From an uncultured Prevotella sp. (GTDB lineage Bacteria; Bacteroidota; Bacteroidia; Bacteroidales; Bacteroidaceae): a stretch of DNA of 14,770 nt. Positions 8,092-14,770 of this stretch are shown in pieces. The notes below the pieces were generated by a model. The model ran no database searches. It was not told the origin of the DNA and worked only from the letters and a program-made list of their open reading frames with translations. A program made the position numbers and the translations under genes. Position 1 is the stretch's first letter; the number at the start of each line of letters is the position of its first letter. The stretch lies in the NCBI GenBank assembly GCA_934183135.1, contig CAKPRX010000057.1, positions 1 through 14,770 of the forward strand, in the 5' to 3' direction.

Positions 8092-9546
8092 ATGGCAAAG
8101 GAATTTATAATCGCTATCGAACTGGGCTCGTCGAGGATTACCGGCGTGGCTGGCAAGAAAAATCAGGACGGCAGTATGAGCATCCTGGCCGTGGCGCAGG
8201 AGGACTCGTCGTCCTGCATCCGCAAGGGGGTCGTCTACAATCTTGACCGGACGGTTCAGTGCCTGTCTAATATCATCAAGAAGCTGGAAGCCACGCTCAA
8301 GACCAAGATAGCTCATGTCTACGTGGGCGTGGGAGGCCAGTCTATACGTAGCGTGAAAAACGTTATCGCCCGCGAGCTGCCCCCGGAGACCGTGGTGACC
8401 CAGGACATTATCGACGAGCTGATGGACTCTAACCGCAGCATGACTTATCCCGACCAGATTATCCTCGATGCCATCATGCAGGAGTACAAGGTGGGCAGCC
8501 AGTACCAGCTCGACCCCGCCGGAATACAGTGCAGCCATCTGGAGGGCAACTTCCTTAACATCCTGTGGCGCCGTACATTCTATAATGCACTCAATAACTG
8601 CTTTAACAAGGCTGGTATAGCCATCGTGGAGATGTACCTGGCTCCGTTGGCCTTGGCCGAGAGCGTACTGGCCGAGAGCGAGAAGCGCAGCGGGTGTATG
8701 CTGGTAGACATCGGGGCCGACACCACCACCGTATCGGTGTACTTCAAGAATATCCTGCGCCATATAGCCGTCATCCCCTTGGGCGGCAACAACATTACCA
8801 AGGACATCTCCTCGCTCCAGATGGAGGAGAGTGCTGCCGAGGAGATGAAAATCAAGTACGGGAGTGCCTATACCGACAACAAGGATATAGACAGCAAGCT
8901 CGAGCTGCCCCTTGACGACGATAGGAAGATTACGAGCCGCAAGTTTATCGAGATTGTTGAGGCCCGGACCGAGGAAATCGTCGAGAATGCCTGGTACCAG
9001 ATGCCTACGGAGTACGCGGACAAGATGCTGGGCGGTATTATCCTTACTGGAGGTGTCTCTAATATGCCCAATATCATGGAGGCGTTCCGCAAGTACACTC
9101 CCATCGACAAGATAAGGATAGCCAAGTTTATTACGCGTACTGTTAATTCCAAGTTGCCTGAGATTACCGCTCACGACGGCCGCATGAACACCGTGCTGGG
9201 CCTCTTGGAGAAGGGCGATAAGAACTGCGCGGGCGAGGAAATCAACAACGACCTCTTCGGAGCCGCTCCTGCCAAGCCTGGGCTTACCACGGCCGATATA
9301 CACAAGGTGGCCCGTCCGGTCAATGAGACCACCGGGCGCGGCATCGTGCAGACCGAGCCTGAGCGGCAGCTCGCTGAGGAAGAGGCCGCCAAGAGGAAGG
9401 AGGCCGCCAAAAAGAAGGAAGAAGAGGAGGCTGAGGCCGAGCGCAAGCGCCAGGAGGCCGAGAAACGCAAGGAGGGTGGCATGTTCCACAAACTGGCCAA
9501 TGGCGCCCGCAGCTTTTTCAACCAGATTGTCAAAGAAGAAGAGTAG
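8092..9546 (+). CDS. ftsA: Cell division protein FtsA
   Basis: FtsA is an actin-like ATPase that tethers FtsZ to the inner membrane and recruits later divisome proteins. The 484-residue protein is longer than the roughly 420 of E. coli. Actin-fold ATP-binding motifs are IELGSSRITGVAGKK (9-23), LVDIGADTTTVSVY (204-217) and GGIILTGGVSNMPNI (314-328). The 1C domain lies in between, including VGVGGQSIRS (78-87). The extra length is a C-terminal linker of Lys/Glu/Ala/Arg-rich sequence (about 424-461, predicted helical), ending in an amphipathic helix, MFHKLANGARSFFNQIV (464-480), that fits the membrane-targeting sequence of FtsA. It lies 23 bp after ftsQ and 34 bp before ftsZ. Charged linkers of this kind are, as far as I recall, common in Bacteroidota FtsA. 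Confidence 0.96.
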   Translation: MAKEFIIAIELGSSRITGVAGKKNQDGSMSILAVAQEDSSSCIRKGVVYNLDRTVQCLSNIIKKLEATLKTKIAHVYVGVGGQSIRSVKNVIARELPPETVVTQDIIDELMDSNRSMTYPDQIILDAIMQEYKVGSQYQLDPAGIQCSHLEGNFLNILWRRTFYNALNNCFNKAGIAIVEMYLAPLALAESVLAESEKRSGCMLVDIGADTTTVSVYFKNILRHIAVIPLGGNNITKDISSLQMEESAAEEMKIKYGSAYTDNKDIDSKLELPLDDDRKITSRKFIEIVEARTEEIVENAWYQMPTEYADKMLGGIILTGGVSNMPNIMEAFRKYTPIDKIRIAKFITRTVNSKLPEITAHDGRMNTVLGLLEKGDKNCAGEEINNDLFGAAPAKPGLTTADIHKVARPVNETTGRGIVQTEPERQLAEEEAAKRKEAAKKKEEEEAEAERKRQEAEKRKEGGMFHKLANGARSFFNQIVKEEE

Positions 9547-9580
9547 TTAACAAGAGACAATTAAAACAAGCATCATAATC

Positions 9581-10924
9581 ATGGAAGATAAGGAAGGAAT
9601 AGGCAGCACGCTGCCCATCTTTGACGAGCCGGAGAAAACCAGCATCATCAAGGTCATAGGTGTAGGCGGTGGCGGCGGAAACGCGGTCAACCACATGTAC
9701 CGAGAGGGGATTCACGACGTAAGCTTCGTTCTCTGTAACACCGATGCCCAGGCCCTGAACGATTCTCCTGTCCCTGTACACATCCAGTTGGGCAAGGAGG
9801 GACTGGGGGCAGGCAGCAAGCCTGAGAAAGCCCGTCAGGCTGCCGAGGAAACACTCGACGATATCAAGAATATGCTCAATGACGGCACCAAGATGGCATT
9901 TATCACTGCCGGAATGGGCGGCGGAACCGGTACGGGTGCTGCCCCGGTCATCGCCCGGGTGAGCAAGGAGATGGGCATACTTACCGTAGGCATCGTCACC
10001 ATCCCTTTCCGCTTCGAGGGCGACCGCAAGATTAACCAGGCCCTTGATGGCGTAGAGGAGATATCCAAGTACGTTGACGCGCTGCTGGTTATCAACAACG
10101 AGCGGCTCAGGGAGATATACCCCGACCTTACGGTGCTCGACGCCTTTGGCAAGGCTGATGATACGCTGAGCGTGGCGGCTAAGAGTATTGCCGAGATAAT
10201 AACAGACAGGGGCATTGTGAACCTGGACTTCAACGATGTGCGCACCGTGCTCAAGGATGGCGGCGTGGCCATTATGAGTACAGGTTACGGCGAGGGCGAG
10301 GGCCGTGTAAAGAAGGCCATCGACAACGCACTGCACTCGCCGCTGCTCAACGACAATGCCATTTACGACTCCAAGAAGATACTGCTGAGCATAAACTTCT
10401 GCGCGGACAAGAGCGGAGCCAACGGCCTGATGATGGAGGAGATGAATGACGTCAACGACTTCATGGCTAAGTTCAATCAAGACTACGATACCAAGTTCGG
10501 ACTGTCCATTGACGCCTCTTTGGGCGACAAGGTCAAGGTTACCATTCTTGCTACGGGCTTCGGCATCAAGGATGTCGACGGTATGGATGGTCACCTGGGG
10601 CGCAAGAGTTCTCAGGAGGAAATAGACCGCCGTGCCCGTGACGACGAAGACCGCGAGAAGCGCAGGGAGCGCTTAATCCACTATTATGGCAATGACACTA
10701 CTACCAAGGAATACAAGCGCCGGCCGCATATCTTCCTCTTCAATCCCGAGGACTTGGACAATGAGGATGTTATCCTGGCCGTCGAGAACACTCCTACGTA
10801 TCGCCGTTCTAAACAACTGATTGACGAGATACGCCGTCAGGGCTCGGGTACTGTGGCCGATGGCAAGGACGACAAGCCCGGTAATGGTGCTGGCGAGGTT
10901 CAGGGTGTTATCTCCTTTGTGTAG
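9581..10924 (+). CDS. ftsZ: Cell division protein FtsZ
   Basis: FtsZ is the tubulin-like GTPase that polymerises into the Z-ring at midcell. The 447-residue protein has the N-terminal GVGGGGGNAVNHM loop (27-39), NTDAQAL (53-59), the tubulin signature GGGTGTG (113-119), PFRFEGDRK (142-150), NNER (172-175) and the T7 synergy loop NLDFNDV (214-220), which supplies the catalytic acids for the next subunit. After about residue 340 comes a highly charged linker. The C-terminal end differs from the canonical IPxFLR type peptide: there is ENTPTYRRSK (402-411), then a Gly/Asp-rich stretch and a terminal EVQGVISFV. The start MEDKEG gives a normal short N-terminal extension. No promoter is obvious in the 34-bp gap after ftsA. 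Confidence 0.98.
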   Translation: MEDKEGIGSTLPIFDEPEKTSIIKVIGVGGGGGNAVNHMYREGIHDVSFVLCNTDAQALNDSPVPVHIQLGKEGLGAGSKPEKARQAAEETLDDIKNMLNDGTKMAFITAGMGGGTGTGAAPVIARVSKEMGILTVGIVTIPFRFEGDRKINQALDGVEEISKYVDALLVINNERLREIYPDLTVLDAFGKADDTLSVAAKSIAEIITDRGIVNLDFNDVRTVLKDGGVAIMSTGYGEGEGRVKKAIDNALHSPLLNDNAIYDSKKILLSINFCADKSGANGLMMEEMNDVNDFMAKFNQDYDTKFGLSIDASLGDKVKVTILATGFGIKDVDGMDGHLGRKSSQEEIDRRARDDEDREKRRERLIHYYGNDTTTKEYKRRPHIFLFNPEDLDNEDVILAVENTPTYRRSKQLIDEIRRQGSGTVADGKDDKPGNGAGEVQGVISFV

Positions 10925-10955
10925 AACAGATAAACTTATAAAAAACATAGATACA

Positions 10956-11405
10956 ATGACACTATTTGACAAGATAAGCGAGGACATTAAGGAAGCCATG
11001 AAGGCGCGTGACAAGGTTCGCCTGATGACGCTTCGCAATATTAAGAAGGTGTTCCTGGAGGCCAAGACGGCTCCCGGGGCCAACGACACGCTGGAAGATG
11101 CTGCCGCCCTTAAACTCTTACAGAAGCTGGCCAAGCAGGGCCGCGAGACGGCCGGTACCTATACGGCTGCAGGCAGGCAGGACTTGGCCGACGAGGAACT
11201 GGCGCAGGTGCAGGTGATAGACGGCTATCTGCCCAAAGCACTGACCGAGGAGGAGATAGAGGTTGCCGTCAAGGCCATTATAGCCCAGACAGGTGCCACG
11301 TCTATGAAGGACATGGGCCGGGTTATGGGCCTGGCTACCAAGCAGATGGCTGGTCGGGCCGACGGCAGTGCCATCTCGCAGGTGGTAAAGCGACTGTTGG
11401 CCTGA
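10956..11405 (+). CDS. yqeY: GatB/YqeY domain protein
   Basis: This 149-residue cytoplasmic protein belongs to the YqeY family, related to the tRNA-binding C-terminal region of the amidotransferase subunit GatB. Its precise role is not established. Family features are a helical N-terminus (MTLFDKISEDIKEAMKARDK), LRNIKKVFLEAK, the block GRQDLADEELAQVQVIDGYLPKALTEEEI, and the C-terminal tail GATSMKDMGRVMG...GRADGSAISQVVKRLL. The frame stays open upstream to 10821 inside ftsZ, but that extension has no family similarity. The ATG at 10956 gives the normal length, 31 bp after the ftsZ stop. It is probably cotranscribed with the dcw genes and ends just before the inverted-repeat terminator. Confidence 0.92.
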   Translation: MTLFDKISEDIKEAMKARDKVRLMTLRNIKKVFLEAKTAPGANDTLEDAAALKLLQKLAKQGRETAGTYTAAGRQDLADEELAQVQVIDGYLPKALTEEEIEVAVKAIIAQTGATSMKDMGRVMGLATKQMAGRADGSAISQVVKRLLA

Positions 11406-11433
11406 GCCATTGAGACTTTTAGGGCTGGCCGTC

Positions 11434-11486
11434 ATAAACGCGAAAACGGGAAGCAGGGCATGTCTGCTTCCCGTTTTCGCGTTTAT
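11434..11486. terminator. Bidirectional terminator: perfect 23-bp inverted repeat
   Basis: Arms at 11434-11456 and 11464-11486 are perfect reverse complements over 23 bp, with a 7-nt loop (GGCATGT). The core of each arm is GC-rich (GCGAAAACGGGAAGCAG and its complement) and the base of the stem is ATAAAC/GTTTAT. It lies between the convergent genes yqeY (stop at 11405) and recO, so it can serve both. No separate T-run follows on either strand; the U-rich part is the base of the stem itself. The right arm includes the recO stop codon (11483-11485), so the recO coding sequence ends inside the hairpin. Confidence 0.8.
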
Positions 11487-12208
11487 ACGAACAGCTCGCG
11501 CAGTATGTCGAGCGACTTCAGGTCTGGGAATGAGGCTACGTGCAGCCTGTAATAGCTCAGTATCAAGTCCAGACACCGATTGCGCTGGGCGCGCGACAGG
11601 CTCATGTGGCCCATGTTGGCATAGTTGAGACGCATCAGGGTGCCGATGACTTCGGCCTCGGCCGGCTCCACCACGTCGGGGTGCATGGGGCGGGTAGAGG
11701 AGAACACGCCCTCGCGCAGGTCGAAGTACGCCCCGCGGCCCCAAGTGTCCATGTTGGGGCTGAAACCCAGGAACCGGGCCAGCCTGAGCATGAATACCAC
11801 ATGGAAGTTGGCTATGCTGCCCTGTGCGTTGTCCAGCCACTCCACACTGTACACTATATATTTAAATAAGGTGTCGTTCTGCTGCTCGCTCATGGTGGCG
11901 TAGGTCAGAAACTCGGCCACGAAGAGCGCCACCGACAGCTTGTAGGGGTCGGCCATCATCAGTGGCAGAGGCTGGGCCATCCTTACATCCGTCAGGCGTT
12001 GCAGCGCCTTGCTGGGACGAAAGTCGAACACCACCTCGAGTATCGACAGTGGCTGAAAGAGTTGCTTCTTCATCCTGCCGCGGCTGCTTTTTGCCACCGT
12101 TACGGCGAATGACACCCTGCCGTGCGACTCGGTAAACATGTCTACCACCATTTTGTTGTCGGCGTATTTTACACTGTGTAATATTACCGCCTTGGTATGT
12201 GTCTCCAT
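11483..12208 (-). CDS. recO: DNA repair protein RecO
   Basis: RecO works with RecF and RecR to load RecA onto SSB-coated single-stranded DNA. The 241-residue protein starts METHTKAVILHSVKYADNK, the usual RecO N-terminus that begins the OB-fold domain (about 1-80), followed by a helical domain with LSVALFVAEFLTYA and NFHVVFMLRLARFLGFSPN. The open frame continues 25 codons upstream of this ATG, but those residues (IFHKPLFFIIF...) are encoded in AT-rich intergenic DNA and look noncoding. Only one Cys is present (RNRCLDLIL), so the zinc-binding cysteines known in some RecO proteins are absent. It is the only minus-strand gene here, convergent with yqeY and divergent from tRNA-Glu. Sequence conservation in RecO is low, hence the slightly reduced confidence. 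Confidence 0.9.
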   Translation of the reverse strand: METHTKAVILHSVKYADNKMVVDMFTESHGRVSFAVTVAKSSRGRMKKQLFQPLSILEVVFDFRPSKALQRLTDVRMAQPLPLMMADPYKLSVALFVAEFLTYATMSEQQNDTLFKYIVYSVEWLDNAQGSIANFHVVFMLRLARFLGFSPNMDTWGRGAYFDLREGVFSSTRPMHPDVVEPAEAEVIGTLMRLNYANMGHMSLSRAQRNRCLDLILSYYRLHVASFPDLKSLDILRELFV

Positions 12209-12213
12209 TGCCA

Positions 12214-12245
12214 CAAAAATAATAAAAAACAGTGGCTTATGAAAA
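12214..12245 (-). promoter_or_regulatory. Candidate recO promoter
   Basis: On the minus strand TATTTTTG (12221-12214) is an exact TAnnTTTG match for the Bacteroidota -7 element. At 20-bp spacing upstream the sequence is TTTT (12245-12242), a near match to the TTTG -33 element. The -7 box ends only 5 bp before the recO ATG, so transcription would begin at or next to the start codon. The region is AT-rich, so a chance match is possible. Confidence 0.45.
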
Positions 12246-12260
12246 ATTTTCGGTCGAAAG

Positions 12261-12292
12261 TTTGGCCAGTTCGGCAAAAACATCTACCTTTG
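12261..12292 (+). promoter_or_regulatory. Promoter of the tRNA-Glu-rpsT unit
   Basis: TTTG at 12261-12264 and TACCTTTG at 12285-12292 are separated by exactly 20 bp, a full match to the Bacteroidota housekeeping promoter TTTG-N19-21-TAnnTTTG. The predicted start of transcription is a few bases downstream, about 12-15 bp before the tRNA 5' end at 12312. A strong promoter is expected for a stable RNA and ribosomal protein unit. Confidence 0.85.
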
Positions 12293-12311
12293 CATCCGCT
12301 AAGCGATATAT

Positions 12312-12383
12312 GGTCCCTTCGTCTATCGGTTAGGACGAGAGATTTTCATTCTCTAAAGAGCAGTTCGATTCTGCTAGGGACTA
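12312..12383 (+). tRNA. tRNA-Glu (anticodon TTC)
   Basis: The 72-nt sequence folds into a complete cloverleaf. The acceptor stem pairs GGTCCCT (12312-12318) with AGGGACT (12376-12382); the first pair is a G-U wobble. The D-arm uses GTC/GAC around a TATCGGTTAG loop. The anticodon stem AGAGA/TCTCT encloses TTTTCAT with anticodon TTC at 12345-12347, reading GAA and GAG. The T-arm is AGCAG/CTGCT around TTCGATT. The discriminator is A12383, and the following bases are CCC, so the 3' CCA is not encoded and would be added after transcription. It shares a promoter with rpsT 29 bp downstream. Confidence 0.95.
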
Positions 12384-12412
12384 CCCATAAAGAATAAAGA
12401 ATTAATAATAAG

Positions 12413-12667
12413 ATGGCAAACCACAAATCATCACTGAAGAGAATACGTCAGACTAAGACGAAGACTCTGCATAACAAGTATTATGCTAAGACGATGCGCA
12501 ATGCCGTTCGCAAGTTGCGCGCTATGACAAACAAGGAAGAGGCAGTTAAGCTGTATCCTGCCGTGCAGAAGATGCTGGATAAGTTGACCAAGACCAACAT
12601 TATCCACAAGAACAAGGCAGCCAACCTGAAGTCAAGCCTGGCTCTGCACATCAGCAAACTGGGATAA
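12413..12667 (+). CDS. rpsT: 30S ribosomal protein S20
   Basis: S20 binds 16S rRNA in the body of the small subunit and aids early 30S assembly. The 84-residue, strongly basic protein begins [21 protein letters not shown], the typical S20 N-terminus, and continues as long helices with [10 protein letters not shown] and [19 protein letters not shown], the standard C-terminal motif. It starts 29 bp after tRNA-Glu, with no promoter match in between, so it is probably transcribed with the tRNA and released by tRNA processing. The A-rich leader lacks a Shine-Dalgarno sequence. It is followed closely by an intrinsic terminator. Confidence 0.97.
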   Translation: MANHKSSLKRIRQTKTKTLHNKYYAKTMRNAVRKLRAMTNKEEAVKLYPAVQKMLDKLTKTNIIHKNKAANLKSSLALHISKLG

Positions 12668-12687
12668 GAAATCATTTAGAATATCCT

Positions 12688-12730
12688 AAATAAGGAGACC
12701 TGCATATAGCGTGGTTTCCTTATTTTTTTT
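12688..12730 (+). terminator. Intrinsic terminator after rpsT
   Basis: AAATAAGGAGACC (12688-12700) pairs with GGTTTCCTTATTT (12713-12725) over 13 bp, with one G-U pair and a 12-nt loop, followed by a run of T to 12730. This is a classic rho-independent terminator, 20 bp after the rpsT stop, and should separate the tRNA-Glu-rpsT unit from gyrB. Confidence 0.9.
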
Positions 12731-12935
12731 GCCCATGCCTCAGAGGGCGGTGTCCGTGGCTGTGGCGGGTTGGGCTGGTGCCCGCGAGGTGACGGAGAGC
12801 ACTTTCGGGCCGATTTTTCATCCTTTTTGCATCCCGGGCTGTTACCTTGCTGCGAGCCTTGGCATACGGGGCGGCAGAGGGGACGGCGGCGACTGGAAAA
12901 AGTTGGGCTACGAGCCTAAAATTTAGCGTGGTAAG
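12731..12935. other. GC-rich spacer without recognisable gene
   Basis: This stretch is part of the 387-bp interval between rpsT and gyrB. It is GC-rich, lies between the rpsT terminator and the gyrB promoter, and contains no RNA gene or promoter I can recognise. Short open frames exist on both strands (71 codons on +, 12711-12926, and 95 codons on -, 13007-12720). The + frame starts inside the terminator and the - frame runs through the gyrB promoter and the rpsT terminator. Both have biased, Arg/Pro/Gly/Ala-rich compositions and no family resemblance. I treat the region as noncoding with unknown function. Confidence 0.6.
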
Positions 12936-12967
12936 TTTCGCCATATCAACGATTTTTGCTATCTTTG
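12936..12967 (+). promoter_or_regulatory. gyrB promoter
   Basis: TATCTTTG at 12960-12967 matches the Bacteroidota -7 consensus TAnnTTTG, and TTTC at 12936-12939 is a one-base variant of the TTTG -33 element at exactly 20-bp spacing, the same spacing as in the tRNA-Glu promoter of this window. Transcription from here would give a leader of about 80 nt before the gyrB ATG at 13055. Confidence 0.75.
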
Positions 12968-12977
12968 TACTCGGATA

Positions 12978-13020
12978 GCCCCTCCTAAATATTCGGGTTG
13001 AAACCACGGTTTCCGGGGGC
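12978..13020 (+). promoter_or_regulatory. Possible structured element in the gyrB leader
   Basis: Within the predicted leader, GAAACC (13000-13005) can pair with GGTTTC (13008-13013), realistically as five pairs with a four-base loop, and GCCCC (12978-12982) can pair with GGGGC (13016-13020) to enclose it. This matches no riboswitch or ribosomal-protein leader I know. It may be incidental folding of GC-rich RNA. Confidence 0.3.
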
Positions 13021-13054
13021 GCTGCCGCGACACACGATCAATTTATCCAAGCAA

Positions 13055-14770
13055 ATGGAAGAAAATCAGAATATAGAGAATAACTATTCGGCCAGTAACA
13101 TCCAGGTGCTCGAAGGCCTGGAGGCAGTGCGCAAGCGCCCTGCGATGTACATAGGCGACATCAGTGAGAAAGGTCTGCACCATCTTATCAACGAGACAGT
13201 CGACAACTCCATCGACGAGGCTATGGCTGGCTACTGTACGGATATAGAGGTAACCATCAACGAGGACGACTCGGTTACAGTGGAGGACAATGGCCGCGGT
13301 ATTCCCGTGGATGAGCACAAGAAGCTGCACAAGTCGGCCCTGGAGGTGGTTATGACGGTGCTCCATGCCGGCGGTAAGTTCGACAAAGGCTCTTATAAGG
13401 TCAGCGGCGGTCTGCACGGTGTGGGTGTGAGCTGTGTCAACGCGCTCTCTACACACATGAAGTCGCAGGTTTTCCGTGACGGCAAGATTTATCAGCAGGA
13501 GTACGAGAAGGGCAAGCCCCTCTATCCCGTCAAGGTAGTCGGCACCACCGACAAGCGCGGCACCCGGCAGCAGTTCTGGCCAGATGCCACCATCTTTACC
13601 ACGACCACATTCCAGTGGGACATCGTGGCCCGCCGTATGCGTGAGCTGGCCTTCCTCAACGCAGGCATCCGCATTACGCTTACCGACCTTCGCCCCGATG
13701 CCGAGGGCAAGACCCGCCAGGAGGTGTTCCACGCCAAGGACGGCCTGAAGGAGTTTGTGCGTTACGTAGACCGTCACCGCACCCATCTCTTCGACGACGT
13801 CATCTATCTGAAGACTGAGAAGCAGGGCATACCTATCGAGGTGGCCATTATGTATAACACCGACTACTCTGAGAATATCCACTCATACGTTAATAACATC
13901 AACACCATCGAGGGCGGTACCCACCTCACCGGTTTCCGTACAGCCCTGACCCGTGTTCTCAAGGCTTACGCCGATAATGACCCGGTTATATCCAAGCAGA
14001 TAGAGAAAGCCAAGATAGAGATTGCCGGCGAGGACTTCCGCGAGGGCCTCACCGCCGTTATATCTATCAAGGTGGCCGAGCCGCAGTTTGAGGGCCAGAC
14101 CAAGACCAAGCTGGGCAACAGCGAGGTGGCCGGTGCTGTGCAGCAGGCCGTGGGCGAGGCGCTCTCAGATTATCTCGAGGAACATCCCGTAGAGGCCAAG
14201 AAGATATGCGAGAAGGTGGTGCTGGCCGCCACGGCCCGTATCGCTGCCCGTAAGGCCCGCGAGAGTGTGCAGCGCAAGAGCGTGATGAGCGGCGGCGGTC
14301 TGCCCGGCAAGTTGGCCGACTGCTCCAACAAGGACCCCAAGGAGTGCGAGATATTCCTCGTCGAGGGCGACTCGGCCGGCGGTTCGGCCAAACAGGGCCG
14401 CGACCGCTACCGTCAGGCCATCCTCCCGCTGCGCGGTAAGATACTGAATGTGGAGAAGGTGCAGTGGCACCGCGTGTTCGAGGCCGAGTCGGTGATGAAT
14501 ATCATCCAGAGCATCGGCGTGCGCTTCGGAGTAGAGGGCGAGGACGACCGGGAGGCCAATATCGACAAGCTGCGTTATGACAAGATTATTATCATGACCG
14601 ATGCCGATGTCGATGGTTCTCACATCGACACCCTCATTATGACCCTGTTCTACCGGTTCATGCCCAAGGTTATCGAGGACGGCCACCTGTACATAGCCAC
14701 CCCTCCCCTGTACAAGTGTCCGTACAAGAAGGAGAGCGAGTACTGCTTTACGGAGCAGCAGCGCCAGGCC
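13055..14770 (+). CDS. gyrB: DNA gyrase subunit B, 5' part (3' end outside window)
   Basis: GyrB is the ATPase subunit of DNA gyrase, which introduces negative supercoils as a GyrA2GyrB2 tetramer. The frame is open for 572 codons to the window edge, most of the usual roughly 650. The GHKL ATPase domain shows [11 protein letters not shown] with E47 and N51, EDNGRGIP (77-84) and the lid motif GGLHGVGV (118-125). The transducer domain includes QTKTKLGN. The TOPRIM domain has EGDSAGG beginning at E437, [12 protein letters not shown], and the metal-binding DADVDGSH with D516, D518 and D520. The start [34 protein letters not shown] is the normal N-terminus. ParE is the alternative; the overall match to Bacteroidota GyrB, including [11 protein letters not shown], favours GyrB. 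It has its own promoter. Confidence 0.96.
   Translation, partial: MEENQNIENNYSASNIQVLEGLEAVRKRPAMYIGDISEKGLHHLINETVDNSIDEAMAGYCTDIEVTINEDDSVTVEDNGRGIPVDEHKKLHKSALEVVMTVLHAGGKFDKGSYKVSGGLHGVGVSCVNALSTHMKSQVFRDGKIYQQEYEKGKPLYPVKVVGTTDKRGTRQQFWPDATIFTTTTFQWDIVARRMRELAFLNAGIRITLTDLRPDAEGKTRQEVFHAKDGLKEFVRYVDRHRTHLFDDVIYLKTEKQGIPIEVAIMYNTDYSENIHSYVNNINTIEGGTHLTGFRTALTRVLKAYADNDPVISKQIEKAKIEIAGEDFREGLTAVISIKVAEPQFEGQTKTKLGNSEVAGAVQQAVGEALSDYLEEHPVEAKKICEKVVLAATARIAARKARESVQRKSVMSGGGLPGKLADCSNKDPKECEIFLVEGDSAGGSAKQGRDRYRQAILPLRGKILNVEKVQWHRVFEAESVMNIIQSIGVRFGVEGEDDREANIDKLRYDKIIIMTDADVDGSHIDTLIMTLFYRFMPKVIEDGHLYIATPPLYKCPYKKESEYCFTEQQRQA

Noticed and set aside
8086..9489. A 467-codon minus-strand open frame opposite ftsA, and similar long ones opposite murD, murC and ftsZ
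   Set aside because: Same codon-bias effect; all are exact shadows of well-supported genes, with no plausible promoter or family match.
10821..10955. An upstream extension of yqeY by 45 codons, overlapping ftsZ
   Set aside because: The extension is the ftsZ coding sequence read in another frame and has no YqeY similarity; the ATG at 10956 gives the family N-terminus.
11410..11628. A 72-codon plus-strand frame after yqeY and other plus-strand frames opposite recO
   Set aside because: The first reads through the terminator hairpin and the antisense of recO. The matching peptides on the two strands (INAKTGSR and LLPVFAF) are simply the inverted repeat translated both ways.
12209..12283. An N-terminal extension of recO by 25 residues
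   Set aside because: The extra residues come from AT-rich intergenic DNA that carries both promoters; the ATG at 12208 gives the normal RecO start.
12711..12926. A 71-codon plus-strand frame between rpsT and gyrB
   Set aside because: It begins inside the rpsT terminator hairpin, has no family resemblance and no promoter; treated as noncoding.
1..14770. Mobile element, CRISPR array, phage, toxin-antitoxin or other undescribed multi-gene system
   Set aside because: Every gene of normal size belongs to a known housekeeping family in an expected order. No direct-repeat arrays, transposase, integrase or compositional break was seen.

Overview
The window is a core chromosomal region from a GC-rich member of the Bacteroidota, most likely a Prevotella-like Bacteroidales. 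Three things point there. The promoters have the TTTG / TAnnTTTG form used by the Bacteroidota primary sigma factor. Start codons lack Shine-Dalgarno sequences. Gene order and protein features (a MraY with a large insertion, a FtsW with a long extracytoplasmic loop, a FtsA with a Lys/Glu-rich tail) are typical of the phylum. Genus-level placement is inference.

Positions 2-10924 hold the distal part of the division and cell wall (dcw) cluster, all on the + strand: murE (5' end outside the window), mraY, murD, ftsW, murG, murC, ftsQ, ftsA, ftsZ. Most junctions are very tight (0-34 bp); the exception is the AT-rich 83 bp between ftsW and murG. MurC, MurD and MurE build the UDP-MurNAc-peptide, MraY and MurG make lipid I and lipid II, FtsW polymerises lipid II, and FtsQ, FtsA and FtsZ belong to the divisome that places this synthesis at the septum. 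The DNPR motif in MurE indicates meso-diaminopimelate peptidoglycan. A yqeY-family gene follows ftsZ.

Positions 11434-11486 form a perfect 23-bp inverted repeat between convergent yqeY and recO, read as a shared bidirectional terminator. recO is the only minus-strand gene. Upstream of it, a compact divergent promoter region separates it from a tRNA-Glu(UUC)-rpsT transcription unit that ends in a clear hairpin plus T-run.

Positions 12668-13054 are a long spacer holding the rpsT terminator, about 200 bp of GC-rich DNA with no convincing gene, and a good gyrB promoter with a leader of about 80 nt. gyrB runs off the right edge.

I saw no mobile element, CRISPR array, phage or defence gene, and nothing that amounts to an undescribed system. 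The points most worth checking are local: a changed His motif in MraY, a hairpin that includes the recO stop codon, a possibly leaderless recO transcript, and the unexplained spacer before gyrB.
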